The notes beneath the pieces were generated by a model. It saw only the letters and a program-made list of their open reading frames with translations, searched no databases and was not told where the DNA came from. Both the position numbers and the translations under genes were made by a program. This document shows, piece after piece, positions 16,301 through 24,522 of a stretch of 64,000 bases of DNA; the stretch's first letter is position 1; each line of letters starts with the position of its first letter. Origin of the DNA: Allobosea sp. LC85 (GTDB lineage: Bacteria; Pseudomonadota; Alphaproteobacteria; Rhizobiales; Beijerinckiaceae); the NCBI RefSeq assembly GCF_000735605.1, contig NZ_JPKG01000057.1, forward strand, positions 62,001 through 126,000. The letters run 5' to 3'.

Positions 16301-17607
16301 CAGCGGGCGGGGTCAGCGGCACCTTCGCCGGGCTGGCCCAGGATCTGCCCTTCCTCGCTCTCGGCCTGAGCTACGATCCCGCCAGCGTCTATCTCGACAT
16401 CGCCCGCAACCAGGTCGCGTTCCAGTCGGTCGGCCTGACGCGCAACCAGATCGCGACGGGCGCCGCGGTCGAGACGCTGGGGCAGGGCAGCACGCTCTAC
16501 GACGCGGTAGCCCAGCAGGCGAGCGCGGGCGCGGCGCGCCAGGCTTTTGATGCGCTCTCGGGCGAGATCCATGCATCGGCGGCCGGGGTGATGATCGAGC
16601 GCAGCCGGGATCTCCGCCAGGCCGTGAACGACCGGCTGCGCCAGGCGGCGGCGCAGGACGCCGGCGGCAACGCCGCGCTGGCCCCCGTCGCCGCGCCGGT
16701 GCTGGGCTATGCCGCCCTTACCCTGCCAGCCGAGAAGGGGCCAATTAACGCCGTGGCGCAGCCGGCCTTCGTCGAGACCCCCTCTGCGCTCTGGGGCCAG
16801 GCCTTTGGCTCCTGGGGCCGGATCAGTGGCAACGGCAATGCAGCCGGCATCACCAGCACGACCGGCGGCTTCCTGATCGGCGCCGATACGAGCCTCGGCC
16901 AGATCTGGCGCCTCGGCCTCGCCGGCGGCTACGGCCGCACGACATTCGACGGCAAGGCGCGGCTCTCGTCGGGCACGATCGACAGTTACCATGCCGCGCT
17001 CTATGGCAGCGGCCAGTTCGGCGCGCTGGCCCTGCGCCTCGGTGGTTCCTACACCTGGAACGAGGTCGAGACGAAGCGCACGATCAGCATCCCCGGCTTC
17101 TCCGACCAGACCACGGCGGGCTACCAGGCGCGTAGCGCCCAGGTCTTCGGCGAGGCTGGTTACGGCATGAGCTTCGCCAATCTCGCCTTCGAGCCGTTCG
17201 CGAACCTCGCCCTTGTCCATCTCGACAGCGACGGCTTCACCGAGCGGGGCGGTGCGGCGGCCTTGCGCGGCTGCGGCGGCAGCGAGAGCGTCGCCTTCAC
17301 CACGCTCGGCCTGCATCTGGGCAGCCGGATCGACCTCGGCGCAGGAATGGCGCTGACCCTGCGCGGCACGCTCGGCTGGCGGCACGCCTTTGGCGATGTC
17401 GCACCAGCGGCGCTGCTGGCCTTCGCCAGCGGCGGCTCGCCCTTCACCGTCACCGGCACGCCGATCGCACGCGATGCTTTCGTGGCCGATGCCGGGATCG
17501 AGCTGGCCCTGAGTCACGCGGCCAGCCTCAGCCTCAGTTATTCCGGCCAGCTCGGAAGCAAGGCGCAGGAAAACGCCGTGAAGGGAAACTTCGTCTGGCG
17601 GTTCTGA
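13378..17607 (+). CDS. Large autotransporter with PATR repeats
   Basis: 1409 residues, type V secretion. The N-terminus is an extended signal: about 35 hydrophilic residues, a run of arginines (RRRRRL), a hydrophobic core and cleavage near AFAGDYAF. The passenger is a glycine/threonine-rich beta helix with repeated passenger-associated blocks such as GTGTLTLTGVNTYSGGTQVS, GGGTLILSGLNTYTGGTTIS and GTGTLTLNGQNSYTGATTVQ. The final ~270 residues (from about ALWGQAFGSWGRISG) form the beta-barrel, ending in the aromatic FVWRF expected for BAM insertion. Start 13378 is backed by GAGGGGA five bases upstream. Likely a surface adhesin or matrix protein; the ligand is unknown. The upstream palindrome and two-component pair suggest its control. 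Confidence 0.93.
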   Translation: MSGLCRADCTVERRSVGGFAQALQSNGHLADPRRRRRLTVRAMLLSSTMIAGIAGWPAFAGDYAFISTFADTPGSIWSNAANWDGGSLPPSVAGTNLFFTSNDPSGVHAVNDRGPFILSNIRITQAYENSQIDFDQSGGSSLVFEGNSLVIADRGYVNINQPVRLEGNLSAAATVFTFNDVISGPGSLTAGGAKMQLTGANTYSGGTIVNAPLALSGAGTLGAISGSTTINFGALDLGGTSQVQNGGLIMKRGWIVNGVFTSSGSFAIESGTVEATLAGTGALIKSTPGVATLTSANSYSGGTTISAGTLQIGDGGSAGSILGDIENNAALTFNRSGDIAFNGAISGSGGLRKLGTGTLTLTGVNTYSGGTQVSQGELRVDGSLGSGALTVAAAGTLSGTGSIAGAVTVYGTLSAGHSPGTLTVGSLVLSSTATSVFDLNRPGVAGGGDPATGNDLVKVTGNLTLGGRLDTRVAAAGYYRLFDYGGTLSGNFASQRVATTTPGFLVISSDVETGIAGQVNLAVRGSLQTMQFWDGTNTTASGSVNGGAGTWASFGTNWTTSTGSANAGWSGSVGVFAGSTGGAVTVSGTQGFDTLQFKTNGYALSGGTLAIMPASGRVGTFNIDSGISVSVASTIADGLGSGLGKVGGGTLILSGLNTYTGGTTISQGTLAIAGARPLGTGTVTLNGGTLQMAGCGCGGVVLSNDFAINAGDSTLDAGTGALEIAGTIRGSGALTITGAGNTTGYVVLSGANTHSGPTRITADGILLAASATALSPNSAYTVDGILDPGGFDATLRSLSGAASGRIGSSGAAPVTLTVAGGGSFDGVILNGGPGPVSLVKTGTGTLTLNGQNSYTGATTVQAGTLVVGGAGHASASLASSVTVNAGGTLGGIGTVSGLAAASGGVIAPGNSIGTLTVAGNLGFAAGSVYQVEIDPAGESDRIAASGTATLSGGTVVVAKAPGSYAPGTRYTILTAAGGVSGTFAGLAQDLPFLALGLSYDPASVYLDIARNQVAFQSVGLTRNQIATGAAVETLGQGSTLYDAVAQQASAGAARQAFDALSGEIHASAAGVMIERSRDLRQAVNDRLRQAAAQDAGGNAALAPVAAPVLGYAALTLPAEKGPINAVAQPAFVETPSALWGQAFGSWGRISGNGNAAGITSTTGGFLIGADTSLGQIWRLGLAGGYGRTTFDGKARLSSGTIDSYHAALYGSGQFGALALRLGGSYTWNEVETKRTISIPGFSDQTTAGYQARSAQVFGEAGYGMSFANLAFEPFANLALVHLDSDGFTERGGAAALRGCGGSESVAFTTLGLHLGSRIDLGAGMALTLRGTLGWRHAFGDVAPAALLAFASGGSPFTVTGTPIARDAFVADAGIELALSHAASLSLSYSGQLGSKAQENAVKGNFVWRF

Positions 17608-17656
17608 CGCGACGCGGCCGGCCGCGGGACGACGTTGTGCCGAGGTCGCGATGAGC

Positions 17657-17717
17657 TAACCCTTTGTGTTGGCATCGGCTTTCCCGAAAACCGCAATCCA
17701 CTTTTCGGGCCGATGCT
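17657..17717. repeat. REP element 1 (hairpin B, minus orientation)
   Basis: GTGTTGGCATCGGCTTTC, then CCGAAAACCGCAATCCA and CTTTTCGGGCCGATGC form a long hairpin with the GCATCGG/CCGATGC outer stem and CCCGAAAA/TTTTCGGG inner stem. It ends directly before the spoVR stop codon at 17718. Related copies occur at 27151, 28562, 31856, 36200 and 37427. Confidence 0.85.
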
Positions 17718-19268
17718 CTATTCAGTCAGCTGATGGCTGGACCGTTCGTAGATCGTGGCTCCCGTTTGCGCGTCGACGCCTTCCAGGCTGACCTCATAAC
17801 CCCATAGCTTGTGGACATGGCGCAGCGTCGCCTCGCAGCTGGCGCTTTCCAGCACGATGCCGTCATTGACCTTGTGCTGCAGGCGCAGATGCCTTTGGCC
17901 GAGCAGGTCCACATCCACGACCTGAACATCCGAATGGCTCGCGCCGATGTCGTATTTATGGGCCAAGGCGGCGCGGATGTGCTCATAGCCACGCTCGTTG
18001 TGGATCGAGGCGACAGCGTAGAATGAGTCGCTCGCCACGTCGGACAACACGAACATCCGCCATTTTCGGATCAAGGCCGGGCTGAGATACTGGCGTATGA
18101 AGGATTCGTCGCGGTGGTTGGCCCAGGCGTCGAGCAGAATCGCGCGCCAGTCGCCCGTCCCCGCAATCTCGGGAAACCAGTCGCGATCCTCCGCCGTGGG
18201 CTCGGTCGCGATACGCTGGATATCCTGCATCATGTCCAGGCCCAGCGCATAAGGGTTGATGCCGGAAAAGCGGGGATCGTCGAACGCCGGCTGGAAGACG
18301 ACGTTCGAGTGGTTGCGCAGGATTTCCAGCATGGCGCCCTCGTTGATCCGACCGCGGTCGAACAGCGCATTCATGACCGTATAGTGCACGAAGGTCGCGC
18401 AGCCCTCGTTCATCACCTTCGTCTGCCGCTGGGGGTAGAAATACTGCGCGATGACCCGAACGATCCTGAGGATCTCACGCTGCCAAGGTTCGAGGATAAG
18501 GCTATTCTTTTCAAGGAAATAGAGCAGGTTCTCCTCGGGGAGGTTGAGCGCCTTTTTCCGCTCGGCGATGGTGTCCTCGCTCTTCTCGGCCTTGCCGCCG
18601 TCGGCCGCGCGCGGGATCGTACGCCACAGATCGTTATAGGAACGCTCCTCGTATTCCAGCCGCTCGCGAAGTCCTTCGCGCTGCTTGTCGGACGAGAGCT
18701 TGGGAGGGTGGCGATATCGGAACACGCCCTGTTCCATCAGGGCGTGGGCGGCGTCGAGAACGGCCTCCACCGCCGCAACGCCGTGCCTTTCCTCGCAGCG
18801 GGCGATGTAGCCCTTGGCAAAATCCAGATAGCCCAGGATCGCGCCGGCATCGGTCCATTGGCGGAACAGGTAGTTGTTCTTGAAGAAGTGGTTGTGCCCG
18901 AAAGCCGCATGCGCCGTCACCAGGGCTTGCAGCGCCATGGTGTTCTCTTCCATCAGGTAAACGATGCAGGGATTGGAGTTGATGACGAGCTCATAGGCGA
19001 GGCCGCGGCCAGCCTTGCGATAGAGCAGCTCATGGTGGAGGAAATGCTTGCCGAACGACCAGTGCCGATACATCAGCGGCATACCGATGGACGAATAGGC
19101 GTCGAGCATCTGCTCCGAGGAGATCACCTCCAGCTGCACCGGGTAGACATCGAGCTGGAGCTCCTCTTTCGCAACCATCTCGATGACGTCGTAAGCACGC
19201 GACAATGTCCCGAAGTTCCAGTCCGAGCCAGAAAACAGCAGGTCGGATCCAGGCGCATGTCTGGGCAT
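17718..19268 (-). CDS. spoVR: SpoVR-family protein
   Basis: 516 residues, near the family's usual length. LLFSGSDWNFGTLSRAYDVIE opens the domain, and MPLMYRHWSFGKHFLHHE, ELVINSNPCIVYLMEENT, AHAAFGHNHFFKNNYLF and NEGCATFVHYT are hallmark SpoVR blocks rich in His and aromatic residues. The molecular function is still unclear; in Bacillus the homologue affects cortex formation and in enterobacteria YcgB belongs to stress regulons. Start ATG 19268 has GAGAGGG five bases upstream; a GTG at 19274 lies on that site. It is third in the prkA-yeaH-spoVR operon, 10 bases after yeaH. The stop TAG directly touches a REP hairpin. Confidence 0.95.
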   Translation of the reverse strand: MPRHAPGSDLLFSGSDWNFGTLSRAYDVIEMVAKEELQLDVYPVQLEVISSEQMLDAYSSIGMPLMYRHWSFGKHFLHHELLYRKAGRGLAYELVINSNPCIVYLMEENTMALQALVTAHAAFGHNHFFKNNYLFRQWTDAGAILGYLDFAKGYIARCEERHGVAAVEAVLDAAHALMEQGVFRYRHPPKLSSDKQREGLRERLEYEERSYNDLWRTIPRAADGGKAEKSEDTIAERKKALNLPEENLLYFLEKNSLILEPWQREILRIVRVIAQYFYPQRQTKVMNEGCATFVHYTVMNALFDRGRINEGAMLEILRNHSNVVFQPAFDDPRFSGINPYALGLDMMQDIQRIATEPTAEDRDWFPEIAGTGDWRAILLDAWANHRDESFIRQYLSPALIRKWRMFVLSDVASDSFYAVASIHNERGYEHIRAALAHKYDIGASHSDVQVVDVDLLGQRHLRLQHKVNDGIVLESASCEATLRHVHKLWGYEVSLEGVDAQTGATIYERSSHQLTE

Positions 19269-19278
19269 CGCCACCCTC

Positions 19279-20583
19279 TCAGTTGCGCGGCCGCGCCGGC
19301 GGCCGCGTGAAGAGCTGCCGGAAGACCGGGTAGATGTCGGCGGCCCTGGCGATGCGGCTCATGTCGAAATTCGACCATCTGTCCTTGACCGCACGATAGG
19401 CGCGCCAGAGCGAGGTGCCGTTATCCGCGGTGCCGAAGATCTCGCTCTCGCGTTCGTCGATGATCTCGACATAGGCGAAATACTGGCACAGGCGCATGAT
19501 CTCGCCGTCCATCAGGCGCAGGCAACGCTCGGAATCCGTGGGGAGATTGTCGCCGTCCGACGCCTGCGCGGCGTAGATGTTCCAGTCCCGGCTGGGGTAG
19601 CGCTGCGCGATGATGCGCTGCATTTCCGCCAGCGCCGTGGACACGACGGTGCCTCCGCTCTGCGCGCTGAAAAAGAACGTTTCCTCATCCACTTCCTGGG
19701 CCATGTGGGTATGGCGGATGAAGACGATGTCCGTGCGGTCGTAGCGCCGCTTCAGGAACAGATGCAGCAGAACGAAGAAGCGCTTGGCGAGGTCCTTCTC
19801 GCGTTCACCCATCGAGCCGGAGACGTCCATGAGGCAGAACATGACCGCGTTTGCGTTCGGCTGAGGCTGGGGATCGAAGCGGTTGAAGCGGATATCGACC
19901 GGGTCGACGAAGGCAATCACCCGGCGCCGGCGCTCCAGCCGGTCGAGCTCGACGCGCAAGGCTGCGACGTCGGCGCGGGCGGCATCGGGTCCGTCGGCTT
20001 CGATCCGGGTCAGTTCGCGGAGGATGGCGTCGATCTCCTCGCGCTTGGGCCGCTGGAGGGCGATGCGGCGGCCATGGCTGTTTCGCATGGTGCGCGCGAC
20101 ATTGATGTTGGTCGGCGATCCGCTCGCCGAGAATCCGGCCCGTCGCGGCTTGAAAGCGAGAATCTCCTTGAGATTGAGCTTGACCATGTCGGGAAGCTCG
20201 AGATCCTCGAAGAACAGGTCGAGCACCTCTTCGCGCGAGAGCACGAAGCGGAAATCATCCTCGGACGGCTGCAGGCCGGGCGACGATCCCGATCCACCGC
20301 CACGGCCCGGTTTCGGCAGCCTGTCGCCCGGTGCGAATTGCTTGTTTCCGGGCATGACACGCTGGCGGCGGCCGCTGTCGTTCTCGCTGCGGAAGCCTGG
20401 CTCGTCCGTTCCGTTCGCGGGCATCGAAACGGCATGCTCGCCGTCCACATCGGTGATCTTGCCGGCCCGGATCTGTTCCTGGAGGCTGCGCTTCAGCTCC
20501 GCGCGCACGCGATGCAGGAAGCGCTGCCGGTTGCCCAGGCTCTTGTCCTTCGGGTTCAGGCGGCGGTCGATGAAGATCGGCAT
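19279..20583 (-). CDS. yeaH: YeaH/YhbH family (DUF444) protein with von Willebrand-like domain
   Basis: 434 residues. FIDRRLNPKDKSLGNRQRFL at the start and the MFCLMDVSGSMGEREKDLAKRFF block with a MIDAS-like DVSGS are diagnostic for UPF0229/DUF444. Later blocks GGTVVSTALAEMQRII and WNIYAAQASDGDN complete the vWA fold. A central Gly/Pro-rich stretch (GRGGGSGSSPG) is a linker. In E. coli, YeaH works with the kinase YeaG (PrkA) in starvation and nitrogen-stress responses. The gene lies 18 bases after prkA and 10 before spoVR, the conserved order in proteobacteria, so a shared role is well supported; the biochemical activity is not known. Confidence 0.95.
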   Translation of the reverse strand: MPIFIDRRLNPKDKSLGNRQRFLHRVRAELKRSLQEQIRAGKITDVDGEHAVSMPANGTDEPGFRSENDSGRRQRVMPGNKQFAPGDRLPKPGRGGGSGSSPGLQPSEDDFRFVLSREEVLDLFFEDLELPDMVKLNLKEILAFKPRRAGFSASGSPTNINVARTMRNSHGRRIALQRPKREEIDAILRELTRIEADGPDAARADVAALRVELDRLERRRRVIAFVDPVDIRFNRFDPQPQPNANAVMFCLMDVSGSMGEREKDLAKRFFVLLHLFLKRRYDRTDIVFIRHTHMAQEVDEETFFFSAQSGGTVVSTALAEMQRIIAQRYPSRDWNIYAAQASDGDNLPTDSERCLRLMDGEIMRLCQYFAYVEIIDERESEIFGTADNGTSLWRAYRAVKDRWSNFDMSRIARAADIYPVFRQLFTRPPARPRN

Positions 20584-20601
20584 GGTACGCTCGGGCCGCC
20601 T

Positions 20602-22560
20602 TCAGCCCGCCTTGTTCACGCGCATGTACCAGTCCACCAGGCGCCGAACCTGACGCTCGGTATAGCCTCGTTCGACCATGCGCTCCACGAATCCCTGGTG
20701 CCGTTTCTCGGTCACGCTGTCCTGCTTCGAGCCGAAGCTGATGATGGGCAGCAGATCCTCGACCTGCCCGAACATCCGCTTCTCGATGACCTCGCGGAGC
20801 TTTTCATAGCTGGTCCAGGACGGGTTGTGGCCATTGTTCCTGGCCCGGGCCCGCAAGGTGAACTTCACGACCTCGTTGCGGAAATCCTTGGGGTTGGCGA
20901 TGCCGGCCGGCTTTTCGATCTGCGACAATTCGTTGTCCAGAACCTGCCGATTGAGGATCTGGCCGGTATCGGGGTCCTTGTAGTCCTGATCCTCGACCCA
21001 GGCGTCGGCATAGGCGATGTAGCGGTCGAACAGGTTCTGGCCGTATTCGCCATAGGATTCGAGATAGGCCTTCTGGATCTCGTGCCCGATGAATTCGGCG
21101 TAGCGCGTCGCAAGCTCCGACTTGATGAAGTTGAGATAGGCCGCTTCCGCCTCCTTGGGGAACTGTTCGCGTTTGATCGCGCCCTCCAGGATGTACATCA
21201 GGTGCACAGGGTCGGCGGCCAGTTCCTCGGTGTCGTAGTTAAAGGTCTGCGAGAGGATCTTGAAGGCGAAGCGCGTGCTGACGCCGGTCATGCCCTCGTC
21301 GACCCCGGCCGCGTCGCGATACTCCTGGATGGCCTTCGCCCTGGGCTCCAGCTCCTTGAGGTTCTCGCCATCATAGACGCGCATCTTCGTATAGAGCGGC
21401 GAGTTCTCGAATTCGGTCAGCCGGGTCGAAACCGAGAACCGGCTGAGGATGTCGAGCACTTCCGGCGCGCAGGGGCTGTCGGCCAATTCGCTCTCACGCA
21501 GCAGCTTCTCGTAGATCTGCCGCTCTTCGGTGACACGCAGGCAATAGGGAACCTTGACGACCAGGATGCGGTCGAGGAACGCCTCGTTGTTCTTGTTCTT
21601 CTTGAACTGGAGCCATTCGGACTCGTTGGAGTGCGCCAGGACGATGCCCTGATAGGGAAAGGCCCCGAAGTTCTCGGTGCCGTTGTAACTGCCCTCCTGG
21701 GTCGCGGTCAGCAAGGGATGCAGAACCTTGATCGGCGCCTTGAACATCTCGACGAATTCGAGCAGGCCCTGCGTCGTCCGGTTCAGCCCGCCGCTGTAGG
21801 AATAGGCGTCCGGATCCGACTGGCTGAAGTTTTCGAGCTGGCGGATGTCCACCTTGCCGACGAGCGCCGAGACATCCTGGTTGTTCTCGTCACCCGGCTC
21901 GGTCTTCGCGATGCCGATCTGCCGCAATCGCGAGGGCATCAGCCTGACGACGCTGAACTTGGAGATGTCGCCGGAAAGCTCGTCGAGCCGCTTCGCCGCC
22001 CATGGCGAGATCAGGCCGTTCAATCGCCGCCGTGCGATGCCGTACTTGTCCTCGAAGAGATCGCCCATGCGGTCAGGATGGAACAGGCCCAGCGGCGATT
22101 CGAAGACCGGGCTGAGCCGATCCCCGACTTTGAGCGTGTAGAACGGACGCTCCTCCATCAGCTTCTTGAGCCGTTCGGCAAGGGAGGATTTGCCGCCCCC
22201 GACTGGACCGAGGAGGTAGAGGATCTGCTTGCGCTCCTCCAATCCCTGGGATGCATAGCGGAAATAGCCAGCGATCCTCTCGATCGTATCCTCCATGCCG
22301 AAGAAATCGGCGAACGCGGGATAGATCTTGATCGTCCTGTTCGCGAATATCCGGCCCAGGCGCTCGTTCCGGCTCGTATCGAGCAATTTCGGCGCGCCGA
22401 TCGCATCGACCATTCGTTCGGCCGCGGAGGCATACATCGACTTGTCTTCGCGGCACGCCAGAAGGTATTCCTGCAGGCTCATCTCCTCCTGCGAATAATT
22501 TCGGTAATCCTCGGAAAATAGGCGGAATACCTCGCTGTCTCTCTCGATCATGGTAGCCAT
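20602..22560 (-). CDS. prkA: PrkA/YeaG-type serine protein kinase (AAA+)
   Basis: About 652 residues. The Walker A loop LYLLGPVGGGKSSLAERL lies in the N-terminal AAA+ domain, followed by conserved PrkA blocks (LGLFHPDRM, QGLLEFVEMFKAPIKVLHP, GIVLAHSNESEW, VKVPYCLRVTEE) and the C-terminal PrkA kinase-like region. Homologues phosphorylate or proteolyse substrates during sporulation, starvation and stress. Start uncertain: ATG 22560, 22551 and 22596 are in frame and none has a strong ribosome site; 22560 has GCGGG close by. It is the first gene of prkA-yeaH-spoVR. A possible general-stress sigma site lies about 40 bases upstream. Confidence 0.95.
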   Translation of the reverse strand: MATMIERDSEVFRLFSEDYRNYSQEEMSLQEYLLACREDKSMYASAAERMVDAIGAPKLLDTSRNERLGRIFANRTIKIYPAFADFFGMEDTIERIAGYFRYASQGLEERKQILYLLGPVGGGKSSLAERLKKLMEERPFYTLKVGDRLSPVFESPLGLFHPDRMGDLFEDKYGIARRRLNGLISPWAAKRLDELSGDISKFSVVRLMPSRLRQIGIAKTEPGDENNQDVSALVGKVDIRQLENFSQSDPDAYSYSGGLNRTTQGLLEFVEMFKAPIKVLHPLLTATQEGSYNGTENFGAFPYQGIVLAHSNESEWLQFKKNKNNEAFLDRILVVKVPYCLRVTEERQIYEKLLRESELADSPCAPEVLDILSRFSVSTRLTEFENSPLYTKMRVYDGENLKELEPRAKAIQEYRDAAGVDEGMTGVSTRFAFKILSQTFNYDTEELAADPVHLMYILEGAIKREQFPKEAEAAYLNFIKSELATRYAEFIGHEIQKAYLESYGEYGQNLFDRYIAYADAWVEDQDYKDPDTGQILNRQVLDNELSQIEKPAGIANPKDFRNEVVKFTLRARARNNGHNPSWTSYEKLREVIEKRMFGQVEDLLPIISFGSKQDSVTEKRHQGFVERMVERGYTERQVRRLVDWYMRVNKAG

Positions 22561-22598
22561 CCCGCGATAGTCAGAGTTGTCGGCAACCCCAAACATTC

Positions 22599-22623
22599 AA
22601 CCAATGATGGTCTCGCAAGTTCC
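22599..22623 (-). promoter_or_regulatory. Possible EcfG-type general stress promoter for prkA
   Basis: Read on the minus strand, GGAAC is followed after 16 bases by GGTT. The alphaproteobacterial EcfG consensus is GGAAC-N16/17-CGTT, so there is one mismatch in the -10. The distance to the prkA start (39-48 bases) is suitable and the operon is stress-related elsewhere. Support is position plus a near match only. Confidence 0.35.
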
Positions 22624-22903
22624 TGCCCAATGGCACTTTGATCCCTGCCGGAGACCCCAGCATTCTGCCGCTGGCGGCGAGCGCGCTGTGGAGCTAGCTT
22701 CGGGTCGAGACGTCAGTCGTTCCGCCGCAAACGCCAACCGCTTCATGGCATGCTCCCCTTGATCATAGCACGGACGCGACCGCGCGCGGCGACCATGTGC
22801 CGTCGGTCACTGCCGGTTTTGGCCAATAGGGCCGCACATAGAGCCCGCACATAGAGCGAGACGGTCGCGTTGCTCCGCCGAGGGGGGCTCGTGGCGAGCG
22901 TGC
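22624..22903. other. Gene-free stretch between prkA leader and the SphA-like gene
   Basis: No convincing reading frame. The only regular structure seen is a 13-base-period direct repeat, CCGCACATAGAG at 22832-22843 and 22845-22856. The region should hold the upstream part of the prkA promoter and the 3' end signal of whatever precedes it. Confidence 0.5.
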
Positions 22904-23908
22904 TCAGAATTTCGCAGTCAGCGGCGCGGGCGGGGCCGGTGGTGCCTGCCCGCCCAGGGGAAAGGCGATGCTGAGCAGCCCGATCGTGCCGCGGGCCCGG
23001 TTCTCGACCTCGACCTCGCGCATGATCTTCAGCCGTGCCGAGATCGGGATGCGGCCCAGCTCGAAATTGTAGCCGATGGTGCCGCCGACGGCGGTGACGC
23101 GACCCCGATAGGACCCGAGCGAGGCGCCGGCCCCGCCGTCTCCGCTCACCTGCTGGTAGTGGCCGACGATCACACCGACCGAAAATTCCTTCGTCAGGTT
23201 CTTGGTCACGGCAAGATCGGCATGGAAGGCATTGCCGCTGCGATAATCGGTTGCCTGGTTGGTGCCGTTGATCTCGAGCCCGACCGTCGTCGAGATATCG
23301 AGGCCGATCGCCGGATCGAGATAGGTCACGGCGGCGTAGACGTCACCGATCCAGCGATTGAAGGCGAGATTGGAGAGTTCGCCCTCCTGATAGGCGCCGG
23401 CGGGAATGCTCACCGACACGCCGGTGACCCAGTGGAATTTTTCGGCATGCCAGCCGATCAGGGCCGAGGCGATCGGGTCGCCGAGATTGAAGGTGGCATC
23501 ACGTTGCGAGAAGGCGAAGCTGCGCCCGAGCCGCGGCGCGGTGATCAGCGCGCCGGCGCTGATCCGCGGCACGCCGACCGGCACGGCAACCGCGAAGGCC
23601 AGATTGCCGCCGAGAATCTGCAGCGGCGTCACCCAGGTCGGCGTCAGGAAGGCGGCACGCGCCTCGACCTTCACATTGGCGAGCACCGCGCCGCCGATCT
23701 GGGTCTGCGTCGCGGCGGAAAGGCGCCCGGAATAGCTGTAGAAATCGGTCTCGAAGTAGAAGCCGGGGGGCGGCAGCACGCCGGCCAGCGGCCCGTGAAT
23801 GCCGGGCACATAGAGACTGGCGCCACCCTCCGTCGCCCGTGCGGCCGTCAGTGCGAGGCCGGCCAGGAGGCAAGCCGCAATACCGACTTTCAAGACAGCC
23901 AGCCACAT
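22904..23908 (-). CDS. SphA/MetA-pathway family outer membrane protein (putative channel)
   Basis: 334 residues with a signal peptide (MWLAVLKVGIAACLLAGLAL, cleavage near AARATEG). The rest is built of alternating amphipathic strands, for example FYFETDFYSYSGRLSA, LQILGGNLAFAVAVPVG, LIGWHAEKFHWVTGVSV and GDVYAAVTYLDPAIGLDIS, matching proteins annotated as phenol-degradation MetA-pathway transporters and SphA, which are outer membrane barrels. It may let hydrophobic or aromatic compounds in; no direct evidence. Start ATG 23908 with GGAG seven bases upstream; the longer frame to 23995 adds a polar tail before the signal peptide. It stands alone, with no clear operon partner. Confidence 0.85.
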   Translation of the reverse strand: MWLAVLKVGIAACLLAGLALTAARATEGGASLYVPGIHGPLAGVLPPPGFYFETDFYSYSGRLSAATQTQIGGAVLANVKVEARAAFLTPTWVTPLQILGGNLAFAVAVPVGVPRISAGALITAPRLGRSFAFSQRDATFNLGDPIASALIGWHAEKFHWVTGVSVSIPAGAYQEGELSNLAFNRWIGDVYAAVTYLDPAIGLDISTTVGLEINGTNQATDYRSGNAFHADLAVTKNLTKEFSVGVIVGHYQQVSGDGGAGASLGSYRGRVTAVGGTIGYNFELGRIPISARLKIMREVEVENRARGTIGLLSIAFPLGGQAPPAPPAPLTAKF

Positions 23909-24155
23909 CGGAGCGCTCCACACCGCGAATCCCCAGAGGCTGAGCCCATCCCGACCGGCCGTCAAGAATGCAGCAGCAGGCGAGGGGGATCGCATCCTGA
24001 GGACGCTTTCCTGTGCCGGGCTGTCGGGCGAGCCATTCGTTGAGCGCGTCGCGAACCGGATCAGTTCGGCGGCCTCCTTCCTCTTCCGAGGCCGCTCGTC
24101 AGCGGCCCCAGGCGTTCGACAATGCGGGGGGACGTCCAGCGAAGTGAGGCCCTGT

Positions 24156-24374
24156 TCAGGCCGCGCTCGTCATCCGCGGTCCCCCGGGGGGCGATTCCTT
24201 GCGCGTCTCATAGGCGACGATTGCCGCCCTGAGCGCGTCCAGCTCGATTGCCTCCACCGATTGGGGTTTTGCATCCTCGATCTGGCCAATGCGCTGCAGC
24301 GCATAGCGATAATCCTCATGGCAGGTAATGCAGACGGTCGGCGTTTCCGGTTTGAGTTCGGGAACCGCGGTCAT
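24156..24374 (-). CDS. 72-residue cytoplasmic protein with CxxCH motif
   Basis: A small gene with an excellent ribosome-binding site (AAGGAG seven bases before ATG 24374), so it is probably translated. Residues 14-20 read VCITCHEDY; the C-x-x-C-H pattern is that of a c-type heme site, but there is no signal peptide, so heme attachment in the periplasm is unlikely and a metal (zinc or Fe-S) or redox role is more plausible. The rest is a helix with YALQRIGQIEDAKPQ and an acidic stretch. I do not recognise a named family. It is a single gene between the SphA-like gene and the penicillin-binding protein, on the same strand as both. Confidence 0.75.
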   Translation of the reverse strand: MTAVPELKPETPTVCITCHEDYRYALQRIGQIEDAKPQSVEAIELDALRAAIVAYETRKESPPGGPRMTSAA

Positions 24375-24522
24375 CGGATTGCTCCTTCCGTGGCTGATCC
24401 CAAAAATTTATCGCGAGCGAGACGGTTTTCAAGAGGGTTTTGGGCTGTCTCGCGTCTCCGAAAGCTGCGGCGTCCTCGATGCGTGTGCAACGAGCTCGGC
24501 CTTGGGCTGAGTGACGGGGATT

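Noticed and set aside
14902..17517. Long open frame (871 codons) on the minus strand under the first autotransporter
   Set aside because: It is a GC-rich shadow of the repeat-rich autotransporter; residues are arginine/glycine/aspartate-rich with no domain, and no ribosome-binding site.
19705..22521. 938-codon plus-strand frame opposite yeaH and prkA
   Set aside because: Shadow of strongly conserved minus-strand genes; composition typical of an antisense frame.
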